A DNA stretch of 64,000 bases from Mytilus edulis (GCF_963676685.1 NC_092354.1:68088241-68152240), one strand, 5' to 3'. Numbered from the stretch's first letter, positions 24,568-36,345 are shown. The notes: generated from the letters alone by a model not told the origin. Numbers and translations are program-made.

Positions 24568-25115
24568 AAAAAGTACTACGAGCAGAAATATCTAGAAATT
24601 TCTATAATGTATACATGTTTGCTGCATCACTTTTCATAAAAAAGGGAATTCTGTCACTGAGCGTAGCTGATACAAATCATCTATGTGACGGTGGAGCAAA
24701 ATTCAAAATTAAACCAGCAAGTTACCCAGCGTCTACAGTCTTCATGTCTTTTTTGACGGGAGGTTGGATACGATTTAGCGACACTGAAGAAAAGTACACA
24801 AAATTTAAGTTGAATAGAGTGACGAATATCAATGGAGGAAATCAGTTTTACCATATTGAATCGGTTGATTATCCAAAAAATTATCTAACCATGGGCTATT
24901 GCGGATGGTGGGTGAGAGCAAAGTTTTACGAAGACCAGCCAATCGATGACGATGCAATTTGGGACATAAGATGTTTGAAGACAGATGCGGATTCGTTGTA
25001 TCTTTTAGTACCTAAGAAATCAGAGAATTTTATGTGTGTGGATTGTACACGTAGGCTCAAAGGAAGTTGTGGAGTGCTAGACGTTTCAAAAATGTTTCTC
25101 TTTGAAAAGGTATAA
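24568..25115 (+). CDS. Gene H exon 3: unrecognised C-terminal domain
   Basis: Encodes about 181 residues to TAA (25113-25115). The acceptor is TTTTCAG (24561-24567) and the frame completes the split Glu codon of exon 2. The domain is rich in aromatic and beta-type residues, with alternating hydrophobics and recurring W/F-x-[IV] pairs (GGWIRFSD, GWWVRAKFY, AIWDIRCL, MFLFEKV) spaced like the strands of a beta-trefoil of the fascin or ricin type. Several cysteines lie near the end (CVDCTRRLKGSC). I cannot name the family; beta-trefoil is a guess from pattern. An AATAAA is at 25144-25149. With exons 1 and 2 the model gives 558 residues. Confidence 0.75.
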
Positions 25116-25143
25116 AGTGTATCTAAAATGTTAAAAAAAATAG

Positions 25144-25149
25144 AATAAA
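25144..25149 (+). promoter_or_regulatory. Polyadenylation signal of gene H
   Basis: AATAAA about 30 bases after the stop codon; a second one follows near 25172. Confidence 0.5.
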
Positions 25150-25400
25150 ATCATAGTCTTATCTTGTATGCAAATAAAAATGGATTACAAATTATATTTT
25201 TGTGAACAATGTAAGGCGCACCATTATATTTTTTCACGAAAATAAGCACTGATTTGCAGGAATAGATAATTCATATTTACCCGTCTTCTTTTATTACAAA
25301 ACAGAACACCAACTAAAATCATATACATTTGAACACAGAAATAAAAAAGTACAAAACAAGCATATTACTATTTTTATTGTTTATATGATAAATAAATAAT

Positions 25401-27688
25401 GTTTGGGTAATTTTAAGGTGTTCCGTCATCTTCTAATGCAAATAATTAGTTCAGACATGTTCATACATAAGACAAAAATAATATAGAAATATATTTTATG
25501 TGCTACTTTATTTATTGGCAGATAATTAAGAGAAACTTATTTTATTCTTTGAATTCCTAAATTTATTGGATATAGTTTGTAATCTTTTGTTGGTAATGGA
25601 TATTAATTATTCGCTTAAAAAAATCCATCTGGATATATCTGAGACTAACATTCTATTAATTCTAACTGACAGAGACAATTGTGATAAGGATGGAATATCT
25701 TTATCTAAAAGTTCTAGTATTGTTGATTATTGTATTTGGTCATTTTAATTTTTAAATCACGTTGTAATTATGCCTGTAGATATTATGTTGTAATTATGCA
25801 ATCATGTACATATTTTTTCCGTCTCAATGTACACTGTTCATTGACATTTTCAAAATGACACAATGTTAATGCAAACATTAATGTAAGAATTGAGAGTGAA
25901 GATAACTTTGAAAAGTTAGATAAAACATTGATGTATGTAATATGTGCTAGATTAAAGTATTAAAAAAAATTAATTGCTATTGAAGCCAAGCGTTATGCAG
26001 CAAAATTCTGTAAATAATTTGTCCAAACACTTAAACATGTTAAACCATTACATACATTTTCTTTGATTTCTTTGAATACACGAATTCATCGATTCAGTTC
26101 ACAAAATACGTGCTTCGAATGGATAACACCGGTTGAATTAAATTATAAAACAGTATTATAACTGAAAAAAAAGACATATTCATTTGTAATAAATTTTTCA
26201 AAGAATAAAAAAAAGCAGGTGGAGATGATGAAAAAAATTGAGAATGGAAATGGGGAATGTGTCAAAGAGACAACAACGCGACCATAGCATAGACAACAGT
26301 AGAAGGTCACCAATAGGTCTTCAATGCAGCGAAAACTCCCGCACCCGGAGGCGTCCTTCGGCTGCTCCTAAACAAATATCTATACTAAATCAGTGATAAT
26401 GGACGTCATACTAAACTCCAAATTATACACAAGAAATCATACAAGACTAACAAAGGCCAGAGGCTCCTGACTAGGGACAGGCGCAAAAAATGCGGCGGGG
26501 TTAAATATGTGTTTTGATATCTTAATATCTTTGATATCATATTTTACCAGAAGTTACGATGATCTGAATCGTAAATCGATAAATGTCGTCTACGGATTAG
26601 AGTGCAACGAACGGAAGGCTAAACAAACGTATGTGCGGTCATAGATCAGACATTAACCTCAATGCTAACGACATTCTATACCAGCATTTCAATCAGCCCG
26701 ATCATTCCATCGTTTCCATGACAGTTCGCATTATCGAAAAGATATACCATAGCTCTAACAATCCTAATCTTTCAACAACTCTCCGTAGACAAAAAGAGGA
26801 CTACTGGATTAGACAATTAGGAACTGCGACACCTTATGGTTGCAATGACAAAATTGATGGTATAGGTATTATATCTAGTCCTTTGTGTAACGCGGTGAAT
26901 GTGATGAATATTTTCAACTCGACCTCTCAACGTAGACGCATTCATGGTCATCGTCATTATACACCACCTTTTCTGCATGATGTATCTATTAATGACTTGC
27001 TGCCATTTATACAAAAGCCGTTAGGTATTCATCACATTCGCCGAACTTATTCATTACCCCTTTCAAAACTTCATTCTCTGTTCAATTTATGTTTGGAATC
27101 CACTGTTACAAACCCTCATTCAAACCAATACAAAATTACAGCTATAATTTCGGATATGGCAAGTCACAGACATTTCAAGCCAGTCCGCATGAGTAAAGAT
27201 GAAAAAGAGAAAAAATCTTTCCTTAATCTTTCCTTTGCCAACAAAGGTATCGATGGCGTCAACTTAGGCAATATCCTTCATCATAAATTAGTTCAATCGA
27301 ACATACCTCCTGATTTCAAAGACCAGTCTGTACCAATCATTTTTTATACCTATACCAAACCTATTACCTAAAATTTTCAATTACAAACACGTTTGCAGGA
27401 TCTCGATATTGACGACTTCAAGTCTAAACCTCCTGATTGCACTTGTGCTAGTTCCCAATTCACATATAATCCTGCTGGCCACGTTATTACCGGTGACCTC
27501 GACATTGTTAATAACACTTCTCTACGAAATGTGTTATCGAAAGGTCCGAAATATCGTGAGCCTAAATCCATCAATTGGAAATAACTCTTTAAAATTTTGA
27601 TGGAATTAGTTGTGGATTATGCCAGGCAATGGGCTAAGCGCGAGAAGGAAGACGTAGACACTTTTTCCGAATGGATTAAGGCAGTGAG
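25401..27688 (+). repeat. Tandem duplication, unit 1 (2.29 kb)
   Basis: Starts GTTTGGGTAATTTTAAGG and is repeated head to tail at 27689-29985 with few differences. It contains AT-rich DNA (25401-26235), a repeat section with GGAGGCGTCCTTCGGCTGC (26240-26510, partly family A), and the 5' coding half of a Penelope-like element. The two units share a deletion and a stop codon in the element (see findings), so they derive from one already defective parent. Confidence 0.85.
26523..27688 (+). pseudogene. Naiad-type PLE N-terminal half (GIY-YIG-type region), unit 1
   Basis: The frame begins FTRSYDDLNRKSINVVYGLEC, the first half of a GIY-YIG-type nuclease, and then jumps to another frame at MCGHRSDI (26631), which continues with HFNQPDHS, a DYWIRQLGTATPYGCND motif and a long linker to about 27371. 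The section that should hold the second motif (YVGE-like) is missing, with a frameshift. Further lesions lie near 27370 and 27391, and there is a stop at the NWK position. The coding ends abruptly at 27688 where unit 2 begins, so this copy has no reverse transcriptase. Confidence 0.8.
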
Positions 27689-29985
27689 GTTTGGGTAATT
27701 TTAAGGTTTTCCGTCATCTTCTAATGCAAATAATTAGTTCAGACATGTTCATACATAAGAGAAAAATAATATAGAAATGTATTTTATGTGTTATTTTATT
27801 TATTGGCAGAAAATTAAGGGAAACTTATTTTATTCTTTGAATTCCTAAATTTATTGGATATAGTTTGTAATCTTTTGTTGGTAATGGATATTAATTATTC
27901 GCTTAAAAAAAATCCATCTGGATATATCTGAGACTAACATTCTATTAATTCTAACTGACAGAGACAATTGTGATAAGGATGGAATATCTTTATCTAAAAG
28001 TTCTAGTGTTGTTGATTATTGTATTTGGTCATTTTAATTTTTAAATCATGTTGTAATTATGCCTGTAGATATTATGTTGTAATTATGCAATCATGTACAT
28101 ATTTTTCCGTCTCAATGTACACTGTTCATTGACATTTTCAAAATGACACAATGTTAATGCAAACATTAATGTAAGAATTGAGAGTGAAGATAACTTTGAA
28201 AAGTTAGATAAAACATTGATGTATGTAATATGTGCTAGATTAAAGTATTAAAAAAAAAAAATTAATTGCTATTGAAGCCAAGCGTTATGCAGCAAAATTC
28301 TGTAAATAATTTGTCCAAACACTTAAACATGTTAAACCATTACATATATTTTCTTTGGATTTCTTTAAATACACGAATTCATCGATTCAGTTCACAAAAT
28401 ACGTGCTTCAAATGGATAACAACAGTTGAATTAAATTATAAAACAGTATTATAACTGAAAAAAAGACATATTCATTTGTAATAAATTTTTCAAAGAAGAA
28501 AAAAAACCAGGTGGAGATGATTAAAAAAATTGAGAATGGAAATGGGGAATGTGTCAAAGAGACAACAACGCGACCATAGCATAGACAACAGTAGAAGGTC
28601 ACCAATAGGTCTTCAATGCAGCGAAAACTCCCGCACCCGGAGGCGTCCTTCAGCTGCTTCTAAACAAATATCTATACTAAATCAGTGATAATGGACGTCA
28701 TACTAAATTCCAAATTATAAACAAGAAATCATACAAGACTAACAAAGACCAGAGGCTCCTGACTAGGGACAGGCGCAAGAAATGCGTTGGGGTTAATTAT
28801 GTGTTTTGATATCTTAATATCTTTGATATCATATTTTACCAGAAGTTACGATGATCTGAATCGTAAATCGATAAATGTCGTCTACGGATTAGAGTGCAAC
28901 GAACGGAAGGCTAAACAAACGTATGTGCGGTCATAGATCAGACATTAACCTCAATGCTAACGACATTCTATACCAGCATTTCAATCAGCCCGATCATTCC
29001 ATCGTTTCCATGACAGTTCGCATTATCGAAAAGATATACCATAGCTCTAACAATCCTAATCTTTCAACAACTCTCCGTACACAAAAAGAGGACTACTGGA
29101 TTAGACAATTAGGAACTGCAACACCTTATGGTTGCAATGACAAAATTGATGGTATAGGTATTCTATCTAGTCCTTCGTGTAACTCGGTGAATGTGATGAA
29201 TATTTTCAACTCGACTCCTCGACGTAGACGCAGTCATGGTCATCGTCATTATACACCACCTTCTCTGCATGATGTATCTATTAATGACTTGCTGTCATTT
29301 ATACAAAAACCGTTAGGTATTCATCACATTCGTACGAAACTTATTCATTACCCCTTTCAAAACTTCATCCTCTGTTCAATTTATGTTTGGAATCCACTGT
29401 TATAAACCCTCATTCAAACCAATACAAAATTAAAGCTATAATTTCGGATATTGCAAGTCACAGACATTTCAAGCCAGTCCGCATTGGCAAAGATGAAAAA
29501 GAGAAAAGATCTTTCCTTAATCTTTCCTTTGCCAACAAAGGTATCGATGGCGTCAACTTAGGCAATATCCTTCATCATAAATTAGTTCAATCGAAAATAC
29601 CTCCTTATTTCAAAGACCAGTCTGTACCAATCATTTCTTATACCTATACCAAACCTATTGCAACTAAAATTTTCAATTACAAACACGTTTTGCAGGATCT
29701 CGATATTGACGACTTCAAGTCTAAACCTCCTGATTGCACTTGTGCTAGTTCCCAATTCACATATAATTCTGCTGGCCACGTTATTACCGGTGACCTCAAC
29801 ATTGTTAATAACACTTCTCTACGAAATGTGTTATCGAAAGGTCCGAAATATCGTGAGCCTAAATCCATCAATTGGAAATAAAACTTTAAAATTTTGATGG
29901 AATCAGTTGTGGATTATGCCAGGCAATGGGCTAAGCGCAAGAAGGATGACGTGGACACTCTTTCCGAATGGATTTAGGCAGTGAA
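27689..29985 (+). repeat. Tandem duplication, unit 2
   Basis: Second copy of the 2.29 kb unit. At its 3' end the homology to unit 1 stops just after GGCAGTGA, while the element itself runs on into the reverse transcriptase. Confidence 0.85.
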
Positions 29986-31335
29986 GTCTTTGATACAAAT
30001 TAGAATTAAGAAACTGAATGGGTATATCAATGCCCTTGCTACGTCAATCTTTAAAGACCCAAATGTTGCAAAACACCTATCCTACCTCCATGACAAATAT
30101 GTTGTTGTCCCCGCAGATAAATTCCAAAACAACATCGTATTTGTATGTAAAACTCATTACAATAACTGCTTGATAAACAAATTAGGTATTGACAATTCAC
30201 TTGGAAACTCAACATATACCCTCACGACACTTACCAAAGAAGAAGTCCTGGATAATCATAGGTCTGTTCTGTGTTTCTTTGGAATTTCAACCAAAGATGA
30301 AGAACTAGATCTGCCATCACTGTATTGGATACCTAAACTACATAAGTGTCCTTACAAACAACGGTATATTGTTGGGTCTTCTAAGTGCTCCACGAAACCT
30401 CTTTCTAAATTATTAATATCTTTTTCATCAGCAATCAAAGAGGGGCTTCAAAGTTATTGTGAAACTGCCTATTTTAGAGGGGGCGTGAATCAGCTGTGGA
30501 TACTTAAAAATTCCAAAGATCTTTTAGAGTACATACAATCTAACTCTCTTTCATCTTGTAGCAGTATTAAAACATTTCACTTTTCTACACTTTACACTAG
30601 TATTCCACATTCCAAACTAAAAGACAAATTGAAAGAGTTGGTATTGCTTTGCTTCGTAAAAAAGAATAGCCAACGTAGATACAAGTATCTTGTCTTAGGG
30701 AGGGATAAATCCTACTTTGTAAAGGATCACACTGATTCGAACAAAAAATTCTCTGAAACTGATATCATCAAGATGCTTGATTTCTTGATTGACAAAATAT
30801 TTGTTACGTTCGGAGGACGTGTTTTTCAACAGACTGTCGGCATTCCAATGGGAACAAACTGTGCCCCTCTATTTGCCGACTTGTTTCTTTATTATTATGA
30901 GGCTGACTTCATGCGGGAACTTCTTAAGAAGAAGGATAAGAAGTTAGCAATATCCTTTAACTCTACTTTTCGCTATATAGATGATGTTCTTTCACTAAAT
31001 AATTCAAAATTTGGTGACTATGTGGAACGCATCTATCCAATCGAGCTAGAGATAAAGGATACTACAGATACAGTTAAGTCGGCCTCATATCTTGACTTAC
31101 ATCTAGAAATTGACAATGAGGATCGGTTGAAAACAAAACTTTACGACAAAAGAGATGATTTCAGCTTTCCAATTGTGAATCTTTCCATTTCTAAGTAGCA
31201 ACATTCCAGCAGCACCTGCATACGGGGTATATATCTCCCAATTGATACGATATTCCCGTGCTTGCATTTCCTATCATGATTTTCTTGATAGAGGGTTGCT
31301 GCTCACAAGGAAGCTATTAAATCAAGAGTTTTCTA
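28816..31335 (+). pseudogene. Naiad-type Penelope-like element, copy 2: GIY-YIG-type region plus reverse transcriptase, broken
   Basis: The domain order is endonuclease-like region (28816-29320), linker with CTCASSQFTYN (to 29880), then reverse transcriptase (29981-31198). The nuclease lies upstream of the RT, the permuted order of Naiad/Chlamys PLEs. Lesions: the same deletion in the GIY-YIG core as unit 1; a one-base loss near 29340; in-frame stops TAA (29879-29881) and TAG (29975-29977); and an extra base near 31180 that ends the frame as NLSISK. Motif A reads FHFSTLYTSIPH, so the catalytic aspartate is now His; motif C (FRYIDDVLSL) is kept. Thumb homology breaks off at about 31335. Confidence 0.85.
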
Positions 31336-31456
31336 TGTTATGTAGACTGCTGTTTGTCTTCTCGTCGATTACCGTTTTTTGCTATGGCTGTGTCGTTTTG
31401 TTTTCGACCTTTTAGTTTGATTGTTCCTTTGGTGTCTTTTGTCTCTCTTTTAAAAT
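31336..31456 (+). mobile_element. Diverged 3' tail of PLE copy 2
   Basis: Contains GCTATGGCTGTGTCGTTTTG and TTTGGTGTCTTTTGTCTCTC, a diverged form of the tail seen with copies 1, 3 and 4. The end of the thumb and the start of the tail are deleted at the junction. Confidence 0.55.
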
Positions 31457-31599
31457 GTTACCTCTCCTTCCAAAAGTAAAGACACGTACTGTTATTGGAG
31501 GAATTTTTGTACAGTGAAAAATAATGTTGCCACCATATTTTTGCGGAAGCAGATTTATGAAGTTAATCAGATCTGCACACACTTTTAGAGAATCGTGTA

Positions 31600-32095
31600 G
31601 CAGTCATGTTTATTCGTGTATGGCCGAGTAGAGATCGAAGAGTGGTCGATTGTGATCGCGAAGGGATCGGATATTGGTACGAGTTGGTCTATAATAAAAT
31701 AAATATATTAGTCGCAGTGATCTGGAAGCGATCGGGCATTGGTCGAGTTAATCTGGAAATGATCGGACCTTAGTCGAGCAAAGGTCGGAATAATCGAGTA
31801 CTGATCGGTAAAATTTTTATATTCCGACCAAACTTGATCTCTACACGATCCTTTCCCGATCAATTCGACCGCTACTCGACGAATTCTCGATCTCTTCTCG
31901 AGTGACTTGCTTCTCGATCCTTACACGAATGTTTTTGACATGTCAAAAACTCTGGGGTAGAAAGTCAGATCGATGAAGAGCAAGGTAGACTATCCCGAAC
32001 TTTCTTGTCGATTGAGTCAGACCATTCTCCCAATCACGTTATTTGGCTTGATCGGGCTTGATCGAGTTGATCTGATCAACAGTGTGAACCTAGCT
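31600..32095. repeat. Fold-back region rich in GATCG/CGATC
   Basis: The first half (31620-31815) is full of GATCG and GAGTAG words and the second (31830-31935) of their complements (CTACTCGAC, CGATCC), so the region can fold on itself imperfectly. A CGATC-rich section continues to 32070. It may be the ends of a decayed fold-back transposon. Confidence 0.5.
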
Positions 32096-32728
32096 TAAAC
32101 AAAGAGGACAACAACCCGACCATAGAGCAGACAACAGCAGAAGGTCATAGAATATAATGCAGAAATTGTAATTGTATATCCTTTCCTTTTATATGAGTCG
32201 AGTTTAGATAGAAATAAATATTTTCATAACACAAGGTGGAGACATAAATTCTATAAAAAAACCAAACATATGCTTCTCAGTGACCTTAATTTTAAAGACT
32301 GTTTTGCATGGACAATTGTTGGGTTTTGACTTGACGTACAATGTGTTACAGATCTTTCGAGTTCCGACTCCTTTTTTTTTGTCAAATAGTTTTTGTTTTT
32401 GTTGTAAAGATCGATTAAAACCTGTTATACCTCGTTGTATCGATGGTAAAACTTGCTGTTGGTATCCTGATCATTTTATCTGGCCTTGAAATTTGAAAAA
32501 GCATTAAATCAAAATTTTCGAAAGGTTTTGCCAAAAGCAGCTTTGATAATTTTTTCTGGGGATAGTACACTTTAGTATTTTTTTTATTTCGAAACTAAAA
32601 CGATAAAACTTTAGATTAAAACGATAATACCAGACTAGGACGGAGAAACGACTGGCTAATTAATACCAATCCATCAAGTGTTGGTTTATAACTTTACACA
32701 ATACGCACAGGTTTTATACAATAAGACA
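32096..32728. other. AT-rich DNA, nothing recognised
   Basis: Only a short stretch (32095-32150, ACAACAGCAGAAGGTCA) resembles the repeat section at 26270-26310. Confidence 0.45.
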
Positions 32729-32859
32729 ATCAAAAACAAAAGATCTTGCTATACAATCCACCAAAAACAAAAGATCTTGCTATACAATCCACCAAAAACA
32801 AAAGATCTTGCTATACAATCCACCAAAAACAAAAGATCTTGCTATACAATCCACCAAAA
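32729..32859 (+). repeat. 31-base tandem repeat, four copies
   Basis: The unit CAAAAACAAAAGATCTTGCT plus ATACAATCCAC repeats four times almost without change. It leaves an open frame on both strands by chance. Confidence 0.9.
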
Positions 32860-33942
32860 AGACAACTACATCATCAAATAGTAAGGCATATAAACATGCT
32901 TTGAAATAATATATGAAAATAAAATATAACTCGGATGGACTGATTGCCTTCCAAAGGTGACTGGGAAATAGAAAAATGGACACTTATGTTTTCGTCCGAC
33001 CGGCAGTTAAACACTTGAACAAGTGAGGCATACATTTGTCTTGTGTTCATCACTTGCAGAAGGCGTGGCACGTGGTTGCGTAATTGAGGATACAAAATTG
33101 GTTAACATTTTTAAGGACTGGACATTTATGGAGCAGCTGCTTTTATTGCTGATCTTTATCTTAAATGGAGGCCTTCAACACAGAAAAAAACTCGCGAATC
33201 TCACCACAAGTTAAAGATATTCATAGGCTTCCGATTTGAGCGAAAATCTGGGATTTATATATATATATATATATGAATATAGGACATAAATTCGTTTGCA
33301 TTGCATATTAATTACGATTAAAAATCTGTACAACTACAATAGAGAATATGTCCTCAATAAAATGGTTATCCTCAGAAAAATATACCATGATAATTGAGCG
33401 ATTTGAGTAGACATATAGAAATTGGAAGTCAGTTTTCTACTGCGATACATATAGTTTTGATTGGATGTCAATCTGCATGGTTTGTATCATACTTTTCTTC
33501 TGTAGTTTTGGTCGTAATAATTTTTTAAACGTTTTGTTTTGTGATATTTAACATTGCCGGTTTTAAATTTTTCATGTATATAAACCCTTGCCTTTCTAAG
33601 TTTACCAGGAACTTATAGATATTTATATAACAATGGCTTTCATTTTGTTTTGATTTAGCGCTACTGATGATGGTAATTTAAGAAAATGGCAAGATTTATT
33701 AAGTGTTATTTTCATTTTAAAGAACGAATCTTTTACCAACACCTTACCTTAATAATTAAACGTAAAATAGAAACCGTTACTTTTACTATAAAACTAGAAG
33801 ACAAAGTATGTCAACTTCGTAATGATGAGATAAAAGATAAGGATTTAAATCTATCGTATACATAAATTCTTCTAGAATTTCCCTTATTGATTTCCCTTAT
33901 AACATTTTACACTTTTTGTCATTATACCGCTAAGTCAGGCCG
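32860..33942. other. AT-rich DNA with a TA microsatellite
   Basis: A (TA)n run lies near 33256-33274. No supported exon; open stretches at 32874-33214 on both strands match nothing I know. Confidence 0.45.
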
Positions 33943-34046
33943 TGATAGGCAAATTACATATGGTGTTTTGTTATGACCCGTTCAGAGCCCCTTAATTATG
34001 ATAACTTGTTCTAAATTTAGCACAAGAATAACCCAGACAGGAAATT
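33943..34046 (+). repeat. About 100-base repeat, copy 1 of 2
   Basis: Reads GGCAAATTACATATGGTG ... ACCCAGACAGGAAATTTCC. A near-identical copy at 38364-38470 ends 60 bases before the first coding exon of gene A. Confidence 0.8.
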
Positions 34047-34094
34047 TCCCTGTTATTATACTGTTCTGTCAGGTGGCCTTGGTAGGCAAATTAC

Positions 34095-34291
34095 TAGTCC
34101 TATAACATATGACCTCGGGGGCATTATTCACAATTTCTATTTGCTGTTCTGATATTTTCTTTTTACTATCAATGTGCCACCCGAGGTCATATCTAGTCCT
34201 ATAACATATGACCTCGGGGGCATTATTCACAATTTCTATTTGCTGTTCTGATATTTTCTTTTTACTATCAATGTGCCACCCGAGGTCATAT
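34095..34291. mobile_element. Two tandem hairpin units (99-base period)
   Basis: Each unit starts TAGTCCTATAAC and carries ATATGACCTCGGG...CCCGAGGTCATAT as inverted ends of an 86-base hairpin. The two are nearly identical. A related hairpin with ATATGACTTCGCATTC ends is at 38263-38352, next to the same TAGTCCTATAAC word in reverse orientation. Confidence 0.75.
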
Positions 34292-35107
34292 CGCGATAGG
34301 CAAAATTCGCGTAGCAAAAAAAAATTCTCAAATCAGCATGTTTACCTTGTTTTTAAGTGTGTCCAATCATACTAAGAAGCGAAATATCATATAATATTGC
34401 TTTAAATCCAACGAAAATGTGTCATAATATAACAATTCAACATTTTTCAACATTCATCAACATCAGGTTCAAACTTTCAAAACGGCTAATACAAAAACGG
34501 ATTCCTTCGTGAAACGAAACGAAATTTTATTCTTCTGTGTGTAAACCTCCTTTGAACAGGAGCCCATGATAATAAACCCTCACTATAAGATAACGTATAG
34601 ACATAACAGAAGTTATTTTGTTATATGATAGATTTACATGAAGATTTTCTTTGTATTTAAAATAAAAACTAGATAGAATATAAAAAAAACTGTAAATGAT
34701 CGGTATGCTCAAAGTTGATTAATATTCAATTAACGGTCTCCCTGTACAGCTGAACTATCTCAGTCATTTTCTTCTAAGTCAGGAATGATTTTATATTTAG
34801 TTTACAGTTTGATAACATTGCATTGGCTCAATTGAATAATTTTATAATTATGGTTTATGCTTGGTTTTTAAATAAAAATTGAAGTGAAACACCGATGATA
34901 GTATCATTATTTAATGTACAGTCTAGTTTGAACCGACCAACTCCTTGGACGAGCGAAGCAATCTTCATTCACCCATTAGTCGGATTGAAAGTACGTATTG
35001 ACATTTATTATAAAATTCAGTTTTAACAAGGCAAGTCTCTATGTACAACTCCATGGGTGAGAAAAGAAATCTTCATTCACCTATTAGTTGTAAATGCCAC
35101 AAGAAAC
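34292..35107. other. AT-rich DNA, nothing recognised
   Basis: No supported feature. Confidence 0.45.
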
Positions 35108-35680
35108 TTTTAACTTAGTTTGTCATCAACACATTCTTGGTTAAGGAAAGTCTGTACATTGCAAAAGCATCTCTTTTGACATGGACCCTTTTTAATGCGC
35201 ACAGAACAAGATCTACAGGAAGAACAATCACAATGTTCTAAGTCGCATCCACTGCATATATTATTTTCCGACAGACTTGCACCTGTTTTCTTGTCTGAAA
35301 TAAGTGACAGTACTTGCGTACGGACACACATGCTATCTTTGTTCTGTACGATTATCTCTAGTGGTATTTTTCAAAGACATGTGGTTAACATGTCGTAAAT
35401 GAGACTTAGCTCTTGTCGGCCATCTCTCGCACAACGGCCTGCCTCTTGCCACTAAAAGAGTACAGATTTAGGGCATCCAATATGTACTAACAAGTCTACG
35501 TCCCGTATGTTTAGACCCATACCAAAAATAACTATAGCAATCACACATCGGGTCCTTCTTTCTTTCAGTTTGAAATTCTTTTAAAATTCTATCTTTTGAG
35601 TCTTGGTGTGTACTTTTATGGAATATTTCTATGAATGTATTATATGGGTTATATGCCTTTACTCCAAGACAGAGCAAAAA
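35108..35680 (-). pseudogene. RecQ-like helicase fragment (motifs IV-VI and Cys-rich tail), broken
   Basis: On the minus strand FHKSTHQDSKDRILKEF (35622-35574) matches the segment before motif V of RecQ-type helicases. After a frameshift the next frame reads VIFGMGLNIRDVD (35531-35493), motif V, and WQEAGRCARDGR (about 35449-35411), motif VI. The same frame then continues, through two in-frame stops (TAG just before motif VI, TGA after the TTCL position), into a tail with 13 cysteines (C-x2-C, C-x-C and C-x3-C spacings) that ends in TAA at 35110. The ATPase half with the Walker motifs is absent. Bivalve genomes hold many such RecQ-like genes, some tied to mobile elements. I call it a dead C-terminal fragment; a family A repeat begins 75 bases upstream. 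Confidence 0.7.
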
Positions 35681-35754
35681 AAAATATATTTAATTTGAAT
35701 TTTTCATTTGGTGGCTAGAAGTAGGAGCACCAAATTTGTAGAAGATATAAAAAA

Positions 35755-36345
35755 GAAGATGTGGTATTATGCCAATGAGACAACTATCCACAAAAGACCA
35801 AAATGACACAAACATTAAAAATTATAGGTAACCGTACGGCCTTTAACAATGAGCAAAGCCCATACCGCATAGTCAGCTATAAAAGGCCCCGATAAGACAC
35901 TGTTAAACAATTCAGACGAGAAAACCAACTGCCTCATTTATGTAAAAAAAAAAAATTAACGAAATACAAATATGTAACACATAAACAAACGACAACCACA
36001 GAATTACAGGCTCCTCACTTGTGACATGCACATTCATAAATAATGTGGCGTGGTTAAACATGTAAGCGGGATCCCAACCCTCTCCCTAACCTGGGACAGT
36101 GGTATAACAGTACAACATAAGAACGAACTATAAAAATCAGTTGAAAAAGGCTTAACTCATCAGATAGACAAAAAATAAAAGTGGACGTGGTCGGGTATTT
36201 ATACATCCCGACACAAAAAGACACAATGAACAGATCTCAGAGTACTCGCAGTTATCTGACAGCTAGTTCAAAGCCACTAACAACTGATAAAATAATCATG
36301 CATCTAAGACTAAACCATCAATCCGTACACATCCAACATCCTATG
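35755..36345 (+). repeat. Dispersed repeat family A, near full length
   Basis: Runs from GAAGATGTGGTATTATGCC to CATCTAAGACTAAACCATC. It is the most complete copy and serves as reference for the others, including CAGTTATCTGACAGCTAGTT (36250-36269), which shows the uninterrupted form of the insertion site at 53554/54860. Confidence 0.85.

Noticed and set aside
32729..32859. Regular direct repeat resembling a CRISPR-like array
   Set aside because: The four 31-base units abut with no unique spacers and the window is eukaryotic; it is a simple tandem repeat.
35195..35398. + strand frame of 67 codons
   Set aside because: Antisense to the Cys-rich end of the RecQ-like fragment, which has clear helicase motifs in phase on the minus strand.
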